Shown here: positions 1-6,411 of the stretch, piece by piece
How positions within the stretch are numbered: position 1 is the stretch's first letter
How the letters are laid out: the number at the start of each line of letters is the position of its first letter
Source of the DNA: Longimicrobium sp.
Lineage (GTDB): Bacteria > Gemmatimonadota > Gemmatimonadetes > Longimicrobiales > Longimicrobiaceae
DNA: 14,565 nt
Direction: 5' to 3'
Assembly (NCBI GenBank): GCA_030446945.1
Contig: JAUJMI010000037.1
Location: forward strand, 1-14,565
Notes under the pieces: model-generated
What the model saw: the letters and a program-made list of their open reading frames with translations, nothing else
Database searches by the model: none
Told to the model about the DNA's origin: nothing
Program-made: the position numbers and the translations under genes

Positions 1-105
1 CGGTGAGGCGCTCCGATCAGGAAGCGGTCGGTGTGAAGCCGTGCCTTTTCGCTACTCGGCCGCTATCTTCCCGTCGGCCCCTTTGCTCCCCCACTCGCTC
101 CCGTC

Positions 106-897
106 ATGCCGCAGCCGATCGTCCAGGTAGACGCCTTCGCGGACCGCGCCTTCACCGGCAATCCCGCGGCCGTGTGCATCCTACCGGCGCCGCGCGATGA
201 GGGGTGGATGCGCGAGGTGGCGGCCGAGATGAACCTGTCGGAGACCGCGTTTCTGCACGCGGAGGAGGATGGATGGCGCCTGCGCTGGTTCACGCCGGAG
301 GTGGAGGTGGAGCTCTGCGGGCACGCCACGCTGGCCACCGCGCACGTGCTGTGGGAAGACGGGCATCTGCCGGCGGGCGAGGCGGCGCGCTTCCACACGC
401 GCAGCGGGCTGCTCACGGCGCGCAGGATGGGGGAGTGGATCGAGCTGGACTTCCCCGCGAAGCCGATCCTGGACGCGCCCGTGCCGCAAGGGCTGGCGGC
501 GGCGCTCGGGGCGGAGCCCGTGTACGTGGGGCGCAGCCACTTCGACGTGCTGGTGGAGGTCGCATCGGAGGCGGAGGTGCGCGCGCTGAAGCCGGACCCG
601 GGGCGGCTCGCCGCGGTGGAGGCGCGCGGGGTGATCGTGACCGCGCGGGCGGACGGCGGGGCGGGGTACGACTTCGTGTCGCGCTTCTTTGCGCCGCGCG
701 TGGGCGTCGCGGAGGATCCGGTCACCGGCTCGGCCCACTGCGTGCTGGCGCCGTACTGGGCGGCGAAGCTGGGGCGGGACGAGCTGGCCGGCTTTCAGGC
801 ATCGCGCCGCGGGGGCACGGTGCGGGTGCGCGCCGCCGGCGACCGCGTGCACCTGGGCGGCCGCGCCATCACCGTCCTGCGCGGGGAGCTCGTCTGA
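106..897 (+). CDS. PhzF family isomerase/epimerase-like protein
   Basis: A 263-residue protein of normal length for the PhzF family (diaminopimelate-epimerase fold, two similar lobes, cytoplasmic). Seen in the sequence: the N-terminal [17 protein letters not shown] signature (residues 7-23), the LSETAF segment with Glu46 at the position of the catalytic Glu45 of PhzF, the [11 protein letters not shown] motif (69-79) and the second-lobe EDPVTGSAH motif (203-211). Known members isomerise small organic acids; PhzF itself acts on trans-2,3-dihydro-3-hydroxyanthranilate in phenazine synthesis. No other phenazine gene is present here, so the substrate is unknown and a phenazine role is unlikely. 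The ATG at 106 has no clear Shine-Dalgarno site. The stop codon overlaps the start of the next gene by one base (TGATG), which suggests translational coupling. Confidence 0.95.
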   Translation: MPQPIVQVDAFADRAFTGNPAAVCILPAPRDEGWMREVAAEMNLSETAFLHAEEDGWRLRWFTPEVEVELCGHATLATAHVLWEDGHLPAGEAARFHTRSGLLTARRMGEWIELDFPAKPILDAPVPQGLAAALGAEPVYVGRSHFDVLVEVASEAEVRALKPDPGRLAAVEARGVIVTARADGGAGYDFVSRFFAPRVGVAEDPVTGSAHCVLAPYWAAKLGRDELAGFQASRRGGTVRVRAAGDRVHLGGRAITVLRGELV

Positions 898-1295
898 TGG
901 AGCGTCGCCTGATCTCCAGCGGCACGCCGTGGGAGCCTGTGGTGGGGTACTCGCGGGCGGTGCGGGTGGGCCCCCACGTGCACGTCTCCGGCACCACCGC
1001 CACCGACGCCGCGGGCAACATCGTGGGCCCCGGCGACGCCCACGCGCAGACGGTGCAGACGCTCCGGAACATCCAGCGCGCCCTGGAGCAGGCCGGCGCG
1101 CGCCTGGAGGACGTCGTCCGCACGCGCATGTACGTCACCGACATCGCGCGCTGGGAAGAGGTCGCCCGCGCGCACGGCGAGGTCTTCGCCGAGATCCGCC
1201 CCGCCACGTCGATGGTGCAGGTCAGCGCCCTGATCGACCCCGCGATGCTGGTGGAGATCGAGGCGGTGGCGTACGTAGTAGGGATTAGGGATTAG
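897..1295 (+). CDS. RidA/YjgF/UK114 family protein, non-canonical active site
   Basis: A 132-residue protein matching the small trimeric RidA family: [17 protein letters not shown] (28-44), the helix [15 protein letters not shown] (54-68), [11 protein letters not shown] (73-83) and [10 protein letters not shown] at the C-terminus. Canonical RidA enzymes hydrolyse enamine/imine intermediates released by PLP enzymes and use an Arg in a PARS-type motif. Here the motif reads PATS, with Thr104 where that Arg would be, so deaminase activity is doubtful. Glu120 is kept. The ATG shares its A with the stop codon of the PhzF gene, so the two are probably translated together. The last residues (GIRD) and the TAG stop are encoded by a GGGATTA tandem repeat, so the C-terminal tail appears to be acquired from repeat DNA. 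Confidence 0.93.
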   Translation: MERRLISSGTPWEPVVGYSRAVRVGPHVHVSGTTATDAAGNIVGPGDAHAQTVQTLRNIQRALEQAGARLEDVVRTRMYVTDIARWEEVARAHGEVFAEIRPATSMVQVSALIDPAMLVEIEAVAYVVGIRD

Positions 1296-1345
1296 GAACA
1301 GCAGGTAAGAGGCAGTCGTAGTTGGTGGCCGTTCCCCGTTCCCCC
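1281..1345. repeat. GGGATTA heptamer repeat with C-rich partner (composite intergenic repeat)
   Basis: Two perfect GGGATTA units (1281-1294) are followed by GGAACAGCAGG. After a short spacer comes a pyrimidine-rich part, CCGTTCCCCGTTCCCCC (1329-1345). The same order (G-rich heptamers, then an ACAGCA-like end, then CCGTTCCCC-type sequence) occurs at 9673-9793, and a related G-rich part lies at 4346-4375. The first half overlaps the 3' end of the RidA-family gene and supplies its stop codon. Function is unknown. Confidence 0.7.
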
Positions 1346-1377
1346 GCATTTCCGTGCACCAACCGCAACCGAGCCTC

Positions 1378-2172
1378 ATGCCCGCCGATCGTTCCCGCCC
1401 GCGCGTCCTCGTCACCGGTGCCAGCGGAGTGCTGGGGCGCTCGCTCGCGGGGCGCGCGGCCGCGGGCGGATACGTCGTGCGCGGCACCGGCCGCGGCGTT
1501 ACGGGGCCCGGAGACGAATGGACGCGCTGCAACCTCGCCAGCGGCGAGGGGGTGGATGCGGCGGTGCAGGACGTCCACACCGTCATCCACGCGGCCAGCA
1601 GCCCCAAGGGAGACACGGAGCGCACCGACGTGCACGGGACGATGCGCCTGCTGGAAGCCGCGAGGCGAGCGGGGGTGCGGCACGTGGTGTACGTCTCCGT
1701 CGTGGGGATCGACCGCGTCCCCTATGCCTACTACCGCCACAAGCTCGCCGCCGAGCGCGAGATGCAGGCGGGGCGCGTGCCGTGGACCATCCTGCGCGGG
1801 ACGCAGTTCCACGAATTCGTCGACACCATGTTCGCCGGGATGATGAAGCTCCCGGCCGGCTTCGTCCCCACCGATTTCCAGAGCCAGCCGGTGCACGTGG
1901 ACGAGTTCGCGGACGCGCTGTGGGAGTGCGTGGCCGCCGGGCCCATGAAGCGGGCGCCCGACGTGGCGGGGCCCCAGGTCCTGCGCTTCGGCGCGATGAT
2001 GCGCGCGTGGAAGGCCGCGCGCGGCATCCGCAAGCCGGTGATCCACCTCCCGCTTCCCGGCGCCGTGGCCGCCGCCCTGCGCCGCGGCGGCGCGACCGCG
2101 CCCGAGCACGCGGTGGGGCGCATGACCTGGGAAGAGTGGCTTCGGGAAAGATACGGCACGGCACTTCCGTAA
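1378..2172 (+). CDS. NAD(P)-binding atypical SDR (NmrA-like) protein
   Basis: A 264-residue protein with an N-terminal Rossmann fold: RVLVTGASGVLGRSLA (9-24) contains the TGxxGxxG dinucleotide-binding loop. VIHAASSPKGDTERTDVHG and VRHVVYVSVVGIDRVPYAY follow as in extended/atypical short-chain dehydrogenases. YYRHKLAAEREM carries the Tyr/Lys region, and WTILRGTQFHEF is typical of the NmrA-like/atypical a5 group. Members are NAD(P)-dependent oxidoreductases or redox-sensing regulators; the substrate cannot be told from sequence. The ATG at 1378 is preferred because the Rossmann strand starts a few residues later; an in-frame GTG at 1354 would add eight residues. No Shine-Dalgarno site is obvious for either. 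Confidence 0.9.
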   Translation: MPADRSRPRVLVTGASGVLGRSLAGRAAAGGYVVRGTGRGVTGPGDEWTRCNLASGEGVDAAVQDVHTVIHAASSPKGDTERTDVHGTMRLLEAARRAGVRHVVYVSVVGIDRVPYAYYRHKLAAEREMQAGRVPWTILRGTQFHEFVDTMFAGMMKLPAGFVPTDFQSQPVHVDEFADALWECVAAGPMKRAPDVAGPQVLRFGAMMRAWKAARGIRKPVIHLPLPGAVAAALRRGGATAPEHAVGRMTWEEWLRERYGTALP

Positions 2173-2256
2173 CAGAATTGTTGCAGATTCGTGAACCGAC
2201 CGGCGAACCCGGTGTACGGGATCTCTCGCTGTACGAAGCTGGACCTCCGGAGGCGG

Positions 2257-2658
2257 ATGCGAGCTGTGACGAAGCGGTGGAAGCAGGGGGGGATCGCCGC
2301 CCTGTGGACGGTGCTCGCGGGAGCGGCACCGCCCCCGGCGGGCGGCGGCCAGACCCCGGTGCGCGTGTCGATCGATCCGCGCGAAGGCACGGGCGCGACC
2401 GTGTGCCTGCAGGCCGGCCCCGGAGTGCGGGGGCGCAAGCGCGCATCCGTGTCGCACGGCGGCGGAAACGCGATCCTCTCCGCGGGCCCCGAGAGTCCCG
2501 GCCCGCACTGCGTGGAGCTCGCCGAGCCCGAGGGCACGGTCTCGGTGAGCCTCCAGTACTCGCGGCTCTGGGTGATCCCCTCCACGCTGACCGAGCACAG
2601 CTACCCGGCGGCGCAGGTGCGGGGGAAGCGGCTCACCTTCGTCTGGGTGCGCGACTGA
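2257..2658 (+). CDS. Small predicted secreted protein of unknown function
   Basis: A 133-residue protein I do not recognise. The N-terminus looks like a signal peptide: basic MRAVTKRWK, a hydrophobic stretch IAALWTVLAGAA, then a Pro/Gly-rich segment. The mature part is beta-rich in appearance and has two cysteines (in TVCLQAG and PHCVEL) that could form a disulfide after export. The ATG at 2257 is favoured over an in-frame GTG at 2191 because CGGAGG lies at 2248-2253 at suitable spacing. That site is part of a perfect palindrome, CCTCCGGAGG (2244-2253), which could hide it in the mRNA. The TGA stop overlaps the probable CTG start of mutY. Expression with mutY is plausible; a shared function is not implied. 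Confidence 0.7.
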   Translation: MRAVTKRWKQGGIAALWTVLAGAAPPPAGGGQTPVRVSIDPREGTGATVCLQAGPGVRGRKRASVSHGGGNAILSAGPESPGPHCVELAEPEGTVSVSLQYSRLWVIPSTLTEHSYPAAQVRGKRLTFVWVRD

Positions 2659-3806
2659 GCGAGGCCCTCCCCGCCGGCGAGCTGCCTCGTCTGCGCGAGC
2701 GGCTCCTGGCCTGGTACGACGCCCACCGCCGCGACCTCCCCTGGCGCACCCCGCCCGGCGCAACGCCCGACCCGTACCGCGTGTGGCTCTCGGAGGTGAT
2801 GCTCCAGCAGACGCGCGTGGAGACGGTGAAGCCGTACTTCCACCGCTGGCTGGATCGCTTTCCCACCCTCCAGACTCTCGCCGAAGCTCCGCTGGACGAC
2901 GTCCTCAAGGCGTGGGAGGGGCTCGGCTACTATTCGCGCGCCCGCAACTTCCACCGCGCCGTACGCGAGGTGGCGGAGCGCCACGACGGCCGCATTCCTG
3001 ACGACCCGGTGGCCTTTCGCGGGCTGCCGGGGGTGGGGCGCTACACGGCGGGCGCGGTGATGTCGATCGCCTTCGGGCGGGAGGAGGCGCTGGTGGACGG
3101 CAACGTGCGCCGCGTCTTCGCCCGCTGGACGGACGACCCCGCTCCCGCCGATCCCGCCCTCTGGTCGCTCGCCGCGGCGCTCGCCCCCGGCGCCCGCCCC
3201 GGCGACGTGAACCAGGCGGTGATGGAGCTGGGCGCCACCCTCTGCGTCCCACGCGCCCCGCTCTGCGGCGAGTGCCCGGTGCGCGAGCACTGCCGCGCCT
3301 TTCGCCGCGGCTCCCAGGCCGAGCGCCCCGCGCCGAAAAAGGCGAGGCCCACCCCGCACGAGGACACCGCCGTCGCCCTGGTCGAGCACGAGGGCCGCAC
3401 CCTCCTGGTCCGCCGCCCCGTGGACGCGAGGCTGGGCGGGATGTGGGCCTTTCCCGCCGCCGTGCGCCGCCGTGGCGAGAGCGTCGCCGCCGCCGCCGAG
3501 CGCGCGGTGCGCGAGGGGCTGGCGCTGGAGGTGCGCGCCGGAGCCGCCATCGGCACGGTGAAGCACACCTTCACCCATGTACGGGCCAGCTACCACGCCG
3601 TCCGCTGCACCCTCCTCTCCGGCGATCCGCGCCCCCTGCACTACGATGCCTGGGCCTGGGCCACCCCCGCCGATCTCTCCTCCTACGCCCTACCCGTCGC
3701 CCAGCGCCGCATCGCCGCGCTTGCCGCCGAGCCTCGCTGTTCAGCGGAACGGACCGCTGAGCCGGCTGTCCCTCCCTCCACCTTTGAGAGCTTGTTGCGT
3801 TATTAA
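2655..3806 (+). CDS. mutY: A/G-specific adenine glycosylase MutY
   Basis: Base-excision repair enzyme that removes adenine opposite 8-oxoguanine. Numbered from the proposed start: WLSEVMLQQTRVETV with catalytic Glu47; helix-hairpin-helix LPGVGRYTAGAV (124-135); VDGNVRRV with Asp148; and the [4Fe-4S] cysteines 197, 204, 207 and 213 with the exact C-x6-C-x2-C-x5-C spacing. The C-terminal NUDIX-like 8-oxoG-recognition domain covers about 237-365, with LGGMWAFPAA and TVKHTFTHVRA. The length of about 383 residues is normal. No ATG lies before the first motif. The reading frame stays open far upstream, and the nearest in-frame GTG (2403) would add a long tail unlike the family. I propose CTG at 2655, overlapping the preceding stop as CTGA, but the start is uncertain (another CTG at 2643). 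The last 20 or so residues (from about SAERTAEP) are not family-like. Confidence 0.95.
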   Translation: MSEALPAGELPRLRERLLAWYDAHRRDLPWRTPPGATPDPYRVWLSEVMLQQTRVETVKPYFHRWLDRFPTLQTLAEAPLDDVLKAWEGLGYYSRARNFHRAVREVAERHDGRIPDDPVAFRGLPGVGRYTAGAVMSIAFGREEALVDGNVRRVFARWTDDPAPADPALWSLAAALAPGARPGDVNQAVMELGATLCVPRAPLCGECPVREHCRAFRRGSQAERPAPKKARPTPHEDTAVALVEHEGRTLLVRRPVDARLGGMWAFPAAVRRRGESVAAAAERAVREGLALEVRAGAAIGTVKHTFTHVRASYHAVRCTLLSGDPRPLHYDAWAWATPADLSSYALPVAQRRIAALAAEPRCSAERTAEPAVPPSTFESLLRY

Positions 3807-3912
3807 ACGGTTTGGGCGCTAACCTTTAACAATGCGCGTGCCTACCAAGACTCCGGCGCCGCGTCGACTGTTCGATCCCCAGTCCCCTGAACATCCAGCC
3901 GGAAGGCAGCCC

Positions 3913-4319
3913 ATGAGCAGAGCAGGCGCGTGGGTGCGGCAGCAGTCCGGGCCAAAAGGGTTCTCGGCCTTCATCCCGGCGCCACTTCCTCCATCTCCTC
4001 CGCTGGAGTTCACGCCGGAGCTCACGGGGATCTACGAGGAAGCCGTCCACGTGGTGGGACAGCTGGAGGGCATCACGCGGACCATGGATCCCGAACGCCT
4101 CCTGTACGTGTACGTGCGAAAGGAGGCGGTGCTCTCCAGCCGGAGCGAGGGAACGCAGTCCACCCTTTGAGTGGCGCGTTCCAGCGGCTGGAGCAGCTCG
4201 GGATCGCGCGGGAAACCACCGGCCGGTCACGCGATCGCCTGTACGCGTACCACCGGCAGCTCACCCTCTGGGACCAGGGAACCGAGTCTCCAGAACACAC
4301 TCCGCAGGGGGGCAGCTAG
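3913..4319 (+). pseudogene. Fic-family protein remnant with catalytic core deleted
   Basis: Two ends of a Fic (AMP-transferase type) gene are joined directly. The 5' part (3913-4167) encodes 85 residues with the typical start AGAWVRQQSGPKGFSAFIPA, then PLPPSPPLEF and RKEAVLSSRSEGTQSTL. The last carries the SxxxEG inhibitory motif (Ser75 to Gly80), as in class II Fic proteins with an N-terminal inhibitory helix. A TGA follows at 4168. In another frame, about 4170-4319 encodes the C-terminal winged-helix-like end of the same family: GAFQRLEQLGIARETTGRSR followed by DRLYAYHRQLTLWDQGTE. The whole middle, including the HPFxxGNGR catalytic motif, is missing (roughly 200 residues by comparison with the family). 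ATG 3913 has GGAAGG at 3901-3906; an in-frame ATG at 3832 is possible but less family-like. The upstream 3790-3831 is AT-rich for this window and may hold the old promoter. Confidence 0.82.
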
Positions 4320-4345
4320 CGAAAGACACGCCGCGCTGTTGCAGG

Positions 4346-4375
4346 CTGTCCCCTGCCCCTCATCCCTTCATCCCC
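4346..4375 (-). repeat. G-rich GGGATGA repeat at the 3' end of the OsmC gene
   Basis: Read on the minus strand, this is a run of GGGATGA-like units followed by GGGGCAGGGGACAG. It resembles the GGGAATA/GGGATTA heptamers followed by GGGGACAG at 9673-9708. It encodes the last residues and the TGA stop of the OsmC-family gene, as the repeat at 1281 does for the RidA-family gene. Confidence 0.5.
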
Positions 4376-4791
4376 CATACCTGATCCCCGTATTCGAACT
4401 CCACCTCCTTCCTGATCTCCGGCAGGAGCGAGCGGTGCACGGGGCACTCGTTCGCGGCGCGCTCCAGGCGGGCGCGCTGCTCGGGGGTGAGGCCCGCGGG
4501 CATGCGGATGCGCACCGGGATCGCGTCCACGCGGCGCGGGTCGGCGCGCATGTGCTTGACGGCGACGAACTCGGCGGAGTCGAAGGGGATCCCCTCGCGC
4601 TGCGCCACGATCGCCATGGTGGTGACCATGCACGACCCCAGCGATGCCGCCAGCAGGTCCGTGGGGGAGAAGGACGAGCCGTCGCCCATGTTGTCGCGGG
4701 GCGCGGCGGTCTGCATCGATGCGCCGGAGGGGCCGTGGCGCAGCTCCGTCTTCAGGTTGCCGGCGTAGCTGCCGTTGATCTCGACCGCCAT
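4360..4791 (-). CDS. OsmC/Ohr family peroxidase-like protein
   Basis: A 143-residue protein of the OsmC/Ohr fold, normal in length. Members are thiol-dependent peroxidases that reduce organic hydroperoxides, or are of unknown activity (YhfA-like). Both conserved cysteines are seen: Cys54 in LLAASLGSCMVTTMA and Cys116 in AANECPVHRSL, with the SPTDLLAAS signature in front. The N-terminal beta part (AVEINGSYAGNLKTELRHGP) also fits. The ATG at 4791 follows a weak GAGG-containing site. The C-terminal residues after EFEYGDQ (VWGMKG) and the stop derive from G-rich repeat DNA. It is a lone gene, convergent with the Fic remnant and divergent from the barrel gene at 5027, with 235 bp between the two starts. 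Which OsmC subfamily it belongs to cannot be fixed from sequence alone. Confidence 0.93.
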   Translation of the reverse strand: MAVEINGSYAGNLKTELRHGPSGASMQTAAPRDNMGDGSSFSPTDLLAASLGSCMVTTMAIVAQREGIPFDSAEFVAVKHMRADPRRVDAIPVRIRMPAGLTPEQRARLERAANECPVHRSLLPEIRKEVEFEYGDQVWGMKG

Positions 4792-5026
4792 CGCGTCCTC
4801 GGTGGTGGGGGGGACGGCCGCACGGGGCGGCCATTGGGCTGCGTTTCGTCATCACCCGGCGTGCCCGCTGTCCCCTTGGGGGGTCACGGGCGCGGGGCCG
4901 TTCCGGCGCCTCGGCGGGCAAGATGAAACACCGCAACTGTTTGCGCAAATGACGCATTTCGGCACCCGCGTTGCCTACAGAGGAGCGGCACCCGGATTCC
5001 TCCACCGTACGACCCCAAGAGGCACC

Positions 5027-5797
5027 ATGCGCTCGCGCCCCTCCATCCTCGCCCTCCTCTTCGCGGCGGTACTCGTCTTCCCCGCGTCCGCCGGCGCCCA
5101 GCGCTGCCGCCGCGACTGCGACGACCGCGACCGCGATGGCGGCCGCGAGGAGTGGGGTCCGCGCCGGCCAACCGGCGGCTACCTCGGCGGGCGGCTGGAG
5201 CTCGCGAAGCCGCAGGGCGAGTTCGGCGAGTTCGTGGAGTCCGGCTTCGGCGGGAACGTGAACTACATCCACCGGCTGGACCGCGACGGGCTCATCGGAG
5301 TCCGTGTGGATGCCGAGGCGGTCACCTACGGCTACGAGCGGCAGCGCGTCCTCCTGAGCCCCACCATCGGCGGGCGTATCCTGGCCGACCTGGTGACCAC
5401 CAACAACGTCGCCTTCCTGGGCGTCGGCCCGCAGATCGGCACGCCGAACGGGACGCTGCGCCCGTACGCGCACGGCTTCGCCGGGGTCTCGTACCTCTTT
5501 ACCTCATCGACGCTGGAGGGGAGCCACAGCGGCGAGCCGTTCGGCAGCACCACCAACTTCGACGACGTGACGTTTGCGTACGGCGGCGGGGCGGGCCTTT
5601 ACATCCCGCTGCGCCGCGGGACGGCGCCCATCTCGCTGGACCTGGGCGCCACCTACCGCAACGCCGGCCGCGCCGAGTACCTGCGCGAGGGCGACATCGT
5701 CGACAACCCGGACGGCTCCATCACCCTCTTCCCCACGCGCAGCGACACCGACATGCTCACCTTCCACGTCGGCGTGACGGTGGGGCTCAGCCGGTAA
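5027..5797 (+). CDS. Predicted outer-membrane beta-barrel protein
   Basis: A 256-residue protein with a clear signal peptide, MRSRPSILALLFAAVLVFPA then SAGAQ, and probable cleavage after AGA or AGAQ. A short charged Asp/Arg segment follows (about 25-45), including DCDDRDRDGGREE. The rest has the alternating, Gly- and aromatic-rich pattern of an eight-strand-type barrel: GGYLGGRLELAKPQGEF, FGGNVNYIHRL, RPYAHGFAGVSYLF, FAYGGGAGLYIPL and DLGATYRNAG. It ends with TFHVGVTVGLSR. The final residue is Arg, not the usual terminal Phe. Such proteins in related bacteria are mostly uncharacterised OmpA-barrel-like or 'outer membrane beta-barrel domain' proteins. The ATG at 5027 is chosen because the signal peptide starts there, although the frame is open further upstream. 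A strong terminator follows 28 bp after the stop. Confidence 0.85.
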   Translation: MRSRPSILALLFAAVLVFPASAGAQRCRRDCDDRDRDGGREEWGPRRPTGGYLGGRLELAKPQGEFGEFVESGFGGNVNYIHRLDRDGLIGVRVDAEAVTYGYERQRVLLSPTIGGRILADLVTTNNVAFLGVGPQIGTPNGTLRPYAHGFAGVSYLFTSSTLEGSHSGEPFGSTTNFDDVTFAYGGGAGLYIPLRRGTAPISLDLGATYRNAGRAEYLREGDIVDNPDGSITLFPTRSDTDMLTFHVGVTVGLSR

Positions 5798-5824
5798 GCT
5801 TCGGGCCGGGGCAGAGATGCAGGG

Positions 5825-5861
5825 GGAGGCGCGGAGATGGTCCCGCGCCTCCTTCGTTTTT
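5825..5861 (+). terminator. Rho-independent terminator after the beta-barrel gene
   Basis: GGAGGCGCGG (5825-5834) and CCGCGCCTCC (5843-5852) form a perfect 10-bp stem with an 8-nt loop. TTCGTTTTT (5853-5861) follows directly. This is a classical intrinsic terminator placed 28 bp after the stop codon at 5797. Confidence 0.9.
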
Positions 5862-5911
5862 AGGGTGACGCGGGAGGGTGCCGGTATGTTCGCGAGGAGC
5901 GGTGCGGCGTC

Positions 5912-6003
5912 GCGCACGGGCAGTCCGCCCCTACGTGGCATCGGTGAGGGCGATGGGCGGCGGAGCGGCTTCGGACACGTGCGCGATGAATCGCGCCCCT
6001 ACG
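5912..6003 (-). repeat. Two diverged CGTAGGGGC repeat units
   Basis: On the minus strand two units begin CGTAGGGGCG. One (6003-5981) runs into a near-perfect palindrome, GCGCGAT-GA-ATCGCGC on the plus strand. The other (5935-5912) reads CGTAGGGGCGGACTGCCCGT and then GCGC. They lie about 68 bp apart in the same orientation. CGTAGGGGCG-type units recur in intergenic regions of many bacterial genomes; function is unknown. Confidence 0.5.
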
Positions 6004-6036
6004 AGGCCTGTGCACACCGCGGAAGTCCGTGCAAAC

Positions 6037-6069
6037 GCCCCTCCCCCAGGTGGTTCTTGGGGGAGGGGC
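6037..6069. repeat. Palindromic CCCCTCCCCCA element, copy 1
   Basis: GCCCCTCCCCCA (6037-6048) pairs perfectly with TGGGGGAGGGGC (6058-6069) across a 9-nt loop. The sequence after it (GCAGCGAGGTGACGAGCGGG, from 6067) is also shared with the second copy near 9047-9100. The similarity therefore extends past the hairpin, which marks a dispersed repeat rather than a chance terminator. It sits 43 bp past the 3' end of the minus-strand gene at 6112. Confidence 0.75.
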
Positions 6070-6111
6070 AGCGAGGTGACGAGCGGGCTGGGGGCGTGCG
6101 ATCCCTGGCCC

Positions 6112-6321
6112 TTACGGCGCCGGCGTCGGAGCGGGGGTGCCGGTGGCCGGCGCCGTTTCCGTGGTGGTCGTGCTCTCCGTCGTCGTGGTGGTGGTCTCTT
6201 CGTCGTTGCCGCCCATGACGCGCATCAGCACCCAGATCAGCGCCGCCAGCAGCACGAGCCCCAGGAGCCAGGGGAGAAAGTTGGGTCCGCTGCGCTTCCG
6301 CTCGACGTTGATGTCCGCCAT
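6112..6321 (-). CDS. Small single-helix membrane protein with Thr-rich tail
   Basis: A 69-residue protein of unknown function. A short polar N-terminus (MADINVERKRSGPN) is followed by one transmembrane helix, FLPWLLGLVLLAALIWVLMR (15-34), then an acidic segment GGNDEE. A low-complexity tail made mostly of Thr, Ser, Pro and Ala follows (ETTTTTTESTTTTETAPATG and onward). The positive-inside rule suggests the tail is periplasmic. The start is well supported: GGAGG lies five bases before the ATG at 6321, whereas an upstream alternative at 6396 would add non-family-like sequence. It lies 90 bp downstream of rlmI on the same strand and could be read from the same transcript. The codon use of the tail (ACC/ACG runs) may reflect slippage-driven expansion. 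Confidence 0.75.
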   Translation of the reverse strand: MADINVERKRSGPNFLPWLLGLVLLAALIWVLMRVMGGNDEETTTTTTESTTTTETAPATGTPAPTPAP

Positions 6322-6411
6322 CTCGACCTCCAGGGGGGTACGGGGGCAGGCCGGCGTCCGGTGCGCGCCGTAAGGTTGGTGCGCGCCCTTTCGCACGCGG
6401 CATGCCAGCCG

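Larger units (their letters stand above)
5862..6111. other. Gene-free convergent junction filled with repeats
   Basis: Counting from the stop at 5797 to the convergent stop at 6112, 314 bp lack a credible gene. After the terminator the stretch holds two TAGGGGC-type units (5912-6003) and a long perfect palindrome (6037-6069). Short open frames here are GC-driven and match nothing I recognise. Confidence 0.6.

Noticed and set aside
106-897. Phenazine biosynthesis cluster suggested by a PhzF-type gene
   Set aside because: No other phz gene is present, and PhzF-like isomerases are widespread outside phenazine producers.
1285-2763. 492-codon minus-strand open frame opposite the SDR gene
   Set aside because: It is low-complexity shadow sequence, and the plus-strand genes beneath it have convincing motifs.
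3741-3760. Perfect 7-bp hairpin TCAGCGG-AACGGA-CCGCTGA near the end of mutY
   Set aside because: It lies inside the coding frame before the stop and has no T-run. It could be chance in GC-rich DNA, so it is not listed as a terminator.
4316-5473. Long minus-strand open frame overlapping the OsmC and barrel genes
   Set aside because: Its translation is Arg/Ala/Pro-rich shadow sequence without motifs, while both overlapped genes are clear family members in other frames.
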